From: Pollenia angustigena
Lineage: Eukaryota > Arthropoda > Insecta > Diptera > Polleniidae
Length of the DNA: 64,000 bases
Direction: 5' to 3'
Assembly: GCA_930367215.1 (NCBI GenBank)
Contig: OV884057.1
Coordinates: forward strand, 202,295,621-202,359,620
In this document: positions 57,975-64,000 of the stretch, one piece after another
Position numbering within the stretch: position 1 is the first letter of the stretch
Layout: each line of letters opens with the position of its first letter
Position numbers and translations under genes: made by a program
Notes under the pieces: generated by a model
The model's database searches: none
Told to the model about the DNA's origin: nothing
What the model saw: only the letters and a program-made list of their open reading frames with translations

Positions 57975-60900
57975 TATTTTTTTCTAGTTTGATACTCTAT
58001 AATATAAGTTTAATGAATAATTTTTCTATGGTTTGATACTCTACAATGACAGTATAGTTAAGAATTTAGTTCAATCCATGGATACACTTCATACAGTTAA
58101 TAATTATACATTATACATACAAATACAATAAAATTTCCATTTTATTAACCATAGTACATGGTTTATTAATTGTTTTGATAATATTTAGTAAAAGTTTATA
58201 TATAGTATAAACTTGAAGTCGATTATACCAATAGAATATTAAATGTTAATGAAAAAAGGAAATCATATTACAAAATCAATTAAGATGATCTAAAAAAGAG
58301 TATTACATAGGAGTTTTGAATATTTAATAAGGAAATATCTATTATATCTGCTTATAATTATCAGTTAGAAATTTAAAGATAACAAATTTGTTTTATAATT
58401 AGTACAGCTTTATATGTTTTTTTTTTCTAGTTTATTAACCATACATTATCATACCATACCATTATAATCCATAGAATATAAAACAATTTAAAATAGTTAA
58501 ATCCGCAAAAGAAAATCACAAACTTTATTTATTTATTTATGTAAAACCTTACTCCATTAATCATTTATTTATACTTTATATATACTAATACCATGAAATG
58601 AATAGTTCAATAACCATATTATATAGTTTATTTAATGTTTTGTATACCGTTTTGTAATTCCTATAATTTGTTTTCCTATTATTTCCCTTACATATTTAAT
58701 ATTTATACACTTCCATACATCCTTAAATATACATTCTGTTTTAAGCATTTCTACTATACATATATAAAAATTTTTTTTCTTATACTAACATTCTATATTT
58801 AATCTTAGTATTATAATCTTACTCTTGATTTTAATCTTAGTCTTAGTGTTAATCTTAGTAGTAGTCTTTTGATCTTGGTTTTATAGTTTCGGATTCCGAT
58901 CTTATTTTTTTTTTTTTTTTAAATAATTAGTATTGTGGTTATTTTGTTGAACTATTTATGGTTTTCAATCCAAATTTTTAATATTTTTAATTAGGCTTAA
59001 GTTCATGAAATTTAATTTTTATTAAATTATTTTTATGAAGAAAGGAATTTTACAACATGAAAATCAATTAAAATTGTTATTGATAATCTTTCATTCTTGA
59101 CGTGGCTCGGGCTCGAACCCAGGCCGGCAGGTTACCATTTTTGTTTGTTTATAGACTTGCAACATTACACTTGTATTACTCTTGCGTGCTGCTTTGTTTA
59201 CGTTTTCTTAGACTGAATACATATCTGGAAATTTAAAATTTCTTTAATTACATATAAAATATCTATCTACTGTTATACGAATGCTTTGAACTTAGTGTTT
59301 TCAATTGAAATATTAAACTTCGATTTTAAACAGACATAAACATATTTTATTTTATATAGGAAATTAAGACTCGGTACTAGCGACAACCTCGAAGCTTGCA
59401 CCGACCCCAGTTTTCATTACGTGCAAGAATCGAGTTTCTACTATACTTCATTCTCATCAAACTAATCACACAAGGCGATTTTAAGAAAATCCATACTTAT
59501 CCTTTCCATTTTATCAAATCTATCCATTATATTAATATTTTAATTTTAACAATTCTTATAAATTCAATTCAGTTCTCACATAATTTAATTCATTCTATAT
59601 ACAACCTTAACCAGTATCTCATATTTATATATACAGTTTTTTCAAACCACTTTTAAAAACATATTTTACTTGTCTACTATATTAAAAAATAATCTATAAA
59701 CTTAAATGAAAATTTAGGTTTATATTAAGTAATTTGATTATACGCTGAGATACGCTGATGGTTGTTCTACCTTAAATTTATATATTGGATAGAAAGTTAA
59801 ATCTGAATGTAGTGTTTCGGTAAGAATGTCTCTATATTACTTTAAATCAGGTTTCTTATAATACAAAGTTTTTGAGTGAAATATTAACAATCCTAGTGTT
59901 CATTTCAATCTAATTTCATTTAAATAATATATATACATATAAATATTAATTTGTTAGAATCAAACCATCAATTACCATCATGATCTTATTAATGTCATAT
60001 ATTTTTTTTTTTTTCATTATTTTTATTATTCGTTAAAAACTTTATATTCTTATATATAGGAGATGCATATGATTTTGGATTTCTCCTTCATTTTAAAATT
60101 GTTTGATTTTACAATTTTCATATTAGTTATTTCAGCCTTTTCATTATCATTATGATCATTATCATAATCATCATAATTAAGATCAGTTATATTCTTTGCT
60201 CATTAAAAACAACAATTCTATTATCTTATGTTTTTTTTCTAGTTTGCTACTCTATAATATTAGTTTAATGAAGAGTTTTTCTTTACCACGAAATGAATAG
60301 TTTAATAACCATATTATATGGTTAATTTAATGTTTTTGCATACAGTTTTGTAATTCCTATAATTTCCCCCTCTATACTTAATATTTATATACCTCCATAC
60401 ATCCTTAAATATACATTCTGTTTTAAGCATTTCTATACTATACATATATATAAATTTTTTCCTTTACTAACATTCCTATATTTAGTCTTAATCTTATAAT
60501 CTTAGTCTTGATTTTAATCTTAATCTTAGTGTTAATCTTGATAGTAGCCTTTTGGTCTTGGTTTTATAGTTTCGGATCTCATTCTTAGTTTTTGTATAGA
60601 CATCTCATTTACAAACCTATAACTTCAATCTCATCAAACCTATCACACAAGACGATTGTCTTCTGTTTTTCAAGAAAATCCATACTAATCCTTTCCATTT
60701 TATCAACTCTATCCATTATATTATTATTTTAATTTTAACAAATCTTATAAATTCTATTCAGTTCTCACATAAAGTTATTCATTGTATATACAACCTTAAC
60801 CATTATCTCATATTTATATATACAGTTTTTCAAACCACTTTTAAAAACATAGTTTGATCTTTACTTGTCTACTATATTAAAAAATAATCCATAAACTTAA

Positions 60901-61510
60901 ATGAAAATTTAGATTTATATAAAGTAATTTGATTATACACTGAGATACGCTGATAGTTTTTCTACCTTAAATTTATATATTGGATAGAAAGTTACATCTG
61001 AATGTAGTGTTTCGGTAAGAATGTCTCTATATTACTTTAAATCAGGTTTCTTATAATACAGAGTTTTTAAATGAAATATTAACAATCCTAATGTTAATTT
61101 CAATCTAATTTCATTTAAATCATATATATATATATATATATATTAATTTGTTAGAATCAAACCATCAATTACCATCATGATCTAATTAATGCCATGTATT
61201 TTTTTTTTTTTTTTTTATTATTTTTATCGTTAAAAACTTTATATTCTTATATGTAGGAGATACATATGATTTAGGATTTCTCCTTCATTTTAAACTTGTT
61301 TGATTTGAAAATTTTCATATTAGTTATTTCAACCTTTTCATTATCATTATACTCATTATCATCTTCATCATAGTTGAGATTAGTTATATTCTTTTATCAT
61401 TAAAACCAACAATTCTATTATCATAATCATCAAAATTGGGTTTAAATATATTTAGTTTTTATTTTTTCGTTGAAACCAACAAATCATAATCATTATTATC
61501 AAAATCAGGT
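57975..61510. repeat. Large tandem duplication, two units of ~1.3-2.2 kb
   Basis: A unit beginning TTTCTAGTTTG(A/C)TACTC with TAATAT(A/T)AGTTTAATGAA starts at about 57985 and again at about 60238. Ordered blocks match over the whole length: GAAATGAATAGTT, TAAATATACATTCTGTTTTA, GTAGTGTTTCGGTAAGAATG and CATCAATTACCATCATGATC. Unit 1 is longer because of an insertion at about 58910-59425 and extra sequence before 58590. Confidence 0.8.
58927..59125 (+). mobile_element. Foldback family F1, copy 2 (one arm)
   Basis: TTAGTATTGTGGTTATTTTG through TGATAATC matches 1675-1850; only the left arm and centre remain. The centre, read on the minus strand, gives GGGTTCGAGCCC, a perfect tRNA B-box, which hints at a SINE-derived core. 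No A-box found. It sits in the insertion that distinguishes tandem unit 1 from unit 2. Confidence 0.65.
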
Positions 61511-61518
61511 TTATATAT

Positions 61519-61520
<2 letters not shown>

Positions 61521-61554
<34 letters not shown>
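61521..61554 (+). repeat. Poly(T) tract of about 35 bp
   Basis: Uninterrupted T-run; length is likely to be unreliable in the assembly. Could be the tail of a minus-strand retroelement but nothing recognisable adjoins it. Confidence 0.7.
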
Positions 61555-61555
<1 letters not shown>

Positions 61556-62619
61556 TCAAGATACTTTAACATCATCATAATCAGAAATATTGTTTTTACA
61601 AATGTTGATATTGTGATTTTAATTAAACTGGTTATAATCACCTAAGGTTGAAATGATAGAGATGTTATCCGTTTAATTCTGTTGACTAATTCACATTTAT
61701 TAAGACATATAGATAATAACAGAATTGATAGAGGATTCATAATTGAATAACTTTGAATAAGAATTGAGCTTATAGTTGGATGTAAGTACGATTTAAACAA
61801 TAATAACCGACATCGAATGAGTAATTCATCATTTTATTTAATTGAAAACATACCACTTTACATCAAGATACCTTATTTTTAATCTAGTAGCATAAAGCAG
61901 TACCTATTTTTGATCTGGTAATGTAGAAACAGAGAGAATTAATATCAGATTTAAATAACAAACCAAATAAAAGATACATTATATAATCCAACAACAACAA
62001 TATATTAAACATGAATTGATTCGAAATAAAAAAAAAAACATTTCTTAAATACATTCAATTAGTTTGTCTTATAATTATACTTTAGCTGAGAGAGATTCAT
62101 ACCATATACATATTTACACGTTATGCACTTACAACATAAAATTCAAAGTTTATTAACCATAATATATGGTTTTATATAATGTTTTAACAGCAATCATTAA
62201 AAATGTATATATAATATAAACTTATAGTTGACTGTACCATCAGAATTTTGACTGATAATATCACAATAGAATCATATTACACAAACAATATATAGAATAT
62301 TATAAAGAGAAAGGTACAAATTCATATGTCTATAGGTAACAGTTAAGAATTTTACAATATATTGGTTTAAGATATGTTATTTCTAATTAAGAGTTTAGTT
62401 TGATGGTTTTTGCAAGTTTATTTTCAATATAAATACATACATACATATTTGCTGATTTATTTCTATTTGATAATTTTTGATTTAATTGTTTTTTTTCTTC
62501 TTTTTTACCTACAACACATTAATGAAATGGATATAAGATATACGTTCATGATGATGTTTTTTAACTCTTTTAAATATTTGTTAAATATAGCTACATCAAC
62601 TTCTTAATACATCGAATCA

Positions 62620-64000
62620 ACTTACTTAGAATTAATTTTTAAATTAATATTTTGATATCAGTATACCCAGCTGATAGGCTGGTTGTGTATAGGTTTACGT
62701 GATAATCACAAATTTCTTTAAAATAATAAAATTTCATTGAATTAACTTTCAAATTGCAACCATACCCATAAAGTATAGATAGTACATCCCATATTAATTT
62801 ATACTTTTTAAATTAATATTTTGATATCCGTATACCCAGCTGATAGGCTGGTTGTGTATAGGTTTACGTGATAATCACAAATTTCTTTAAAATAATAAAA
62901 TTTCATTGAATTAACTCTCAAATTGCAACCATACCCATAAAGTATAGATAGTACATCCCATATAAATTTATACTTTTACATTAAATTATATAGTTTCACT
63001 ATGTTCTCATCATGATTAATATAGAAAATCATATTTTCATATACCCACACCACAAAAGTAAAGTATATTAGATATACGTTAATACTGATCCTAGTTACCT
63101 TTTGATATACTTAATCAACTTATTTACTTAGAATTACTTTTTAAATCAATTTAAACATGAACCAATCCGACTGGTTGGTGGGCTGTTCATATAAAACTAA
63201 AAATAAAATTTAATTTTTAGGTTTACATACACAGCTAGCTGTCTATTGGGTGATTTATAGAACACAAACGCTAAACTCATCAGTTCAACTTACATTTAAA
63301 ACTGAAACAAATTTTGTTTTAAATGTAAGTTGAACTGATGAGTTTAGCGTTTGTGTTCTATAAATCACCCAATAGACAGCTAGCTGTGTATGTAAACCTA
63401 AAAATTAAATTTTATTTTTAGTTTTATATGAACAGCCCACCAACCAGTCGGATTGGTTCATGTTTAAATTGATTTAAAAAGTAATTCTAAGTAAATAAGT
63501 TGATTAAGTATATCAAAAGGTAACTAGGATCAGTATTAACGTCTATCTAATATACTCTTTACTTTTGTGGTGTGGGTATATGAAAATATGATTTTCTATA
63601 TTAATCATGATGAGAACATAGTGAAACTATATAATTTAATGTAAAAGTATAAATTTATATGGGATGTACTATCTATACTTTATGGGTATGGTTGCAATTT
63701 GAGAGTTAATTCAATGAAATTTTATTATTTTAAAGAAATTTGTGATTATCACGTAAACCTATACACAACCAGCCTATCAGCTGGGTATACGGATATCAAA
63801 ATATTAATTTAAAAAGTATAAATTAATATGGGATGTACTATCTATACTTTATGGGTATGGTTGCAATTTGAAAGTTAATTCAATGAAATTTTATTATTTT
63901 AAAGAAATTTGTGATTATCACGTAAACCTATACACAACCAGCCTATCAGCTGGGTATACTGATATCAAAATATTAATTTAAAAATTAATTCTAAGTAAGT
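62620..64000. repeat. Giant near-perfect inverted repeat, arms ~683 bp, loop 13 nt
   Basis: Left arm 62620-63302 is complementary to right arm 63316-64000 around a 13-nt loop (63303-63315). I found only two small differences, near 63064 and 63545 (an AG indel and one base). The diagnostic A/C difference between tandem units is mirrored faithfully. The right arm is cut by the window end, so the full length is unknown. Confidence 0.92.
62640..62977 (+). repeat. Two tandem 169-bp units
   Basis: AATTAATATTTTGATATC recurs 169 bp apart (GATATC at 62654 and 62823). The units are almost identical; the first reads CAGTATACCC and the second CCGTATACCC. They lie in the left arm of the giant inverted repeat and reappear mirrored at about 63645-63980. 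Confidence 0.9.

Noticed and set aside
59090..59125. B-box-like GGGTTCGAGCCC on the minus strand, considered as a tRNA gene
   Set aside because: No A-box, acceptor stem or anticodon arm could be laid out; more likely part of a repeat core.

Overview
The window is nuclear DNA of a higher (calyptrate, house-fly or blowfly type) dipteran. It is strongly A+T rich, its genes are split by introns with consensus GT/AG borders, and the recognisable proteins look most like fly members of their families. There is no bacterial-style operon, CRISPR array, rRNA or convincing tRNA. The species call is inference from protein character and repeat style.

Four host genes are supported. (1) 1-7824, plus strand: the 3' nine exons of an ABCC10/MRP7-type ABC transporter; the 5' end lies left of the window. 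(2) 22270-44816, minus strand: a six-exon gene whose exons join in frame into a 688-residue protein with a degenerate bromodomain-like C-terminus, possibly the fly 'mitoshell' type. (3) 34273-38571, minus strand: loco, the RGS12/14-type G-protein regulator (PDZ, PTB, RGS, two Ras-binding domains, GoLoco), as one uninterrupted 4.3-kb reading frame lying entirely inside the 17.7-kb last intron of gene 2. (4) 48915-49649, minus strand: an ERI1/Snipper-type DEDDh 3'-5' exonuclease whose first exon was not found.

Most of the rest is a transposon graveyard. Four hAT-type non-autonomous elements keep perfect 8-bp target duplications (19733-20215, 23691-24564, 30249-31142, 50252-51114). One element has piggyBac-like TTAA flanks (32631-33172). 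There is a Helitron with a TC start, 3' hairpin and CTAG end (12269-13030), broken non-LTR retrotransposon RNase H genes (11261-12230, 15895-16745, 23118-23440), and transposase remnants of hAT (25855-26395) and Tc1 (46813-47045) type. A family carrying an internal 153-bp tandem repeat occurs at 17362-19060, 29176-33409 and 45440-45652; the second copy holds at least four other elements nested in it. Many short foldback elements are dispersed, several with two or three copies in the window.

The right end (56-64 kb) has no recognisable gene. It holds direct duplications (56.7-57.9 kb and 58.0-61.5 kb) and ends in a near-perfect inverted repeat with arms of about 683 bp around a 13-nt loop (62620-64000) that runs to the window edge.

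The points most worth checking are the same-strand nesting of an apparently intronless loco inside another gene's intron, the terminal giant palindrome, and the layered transposon insertions whose order can be read from target-site duplications.
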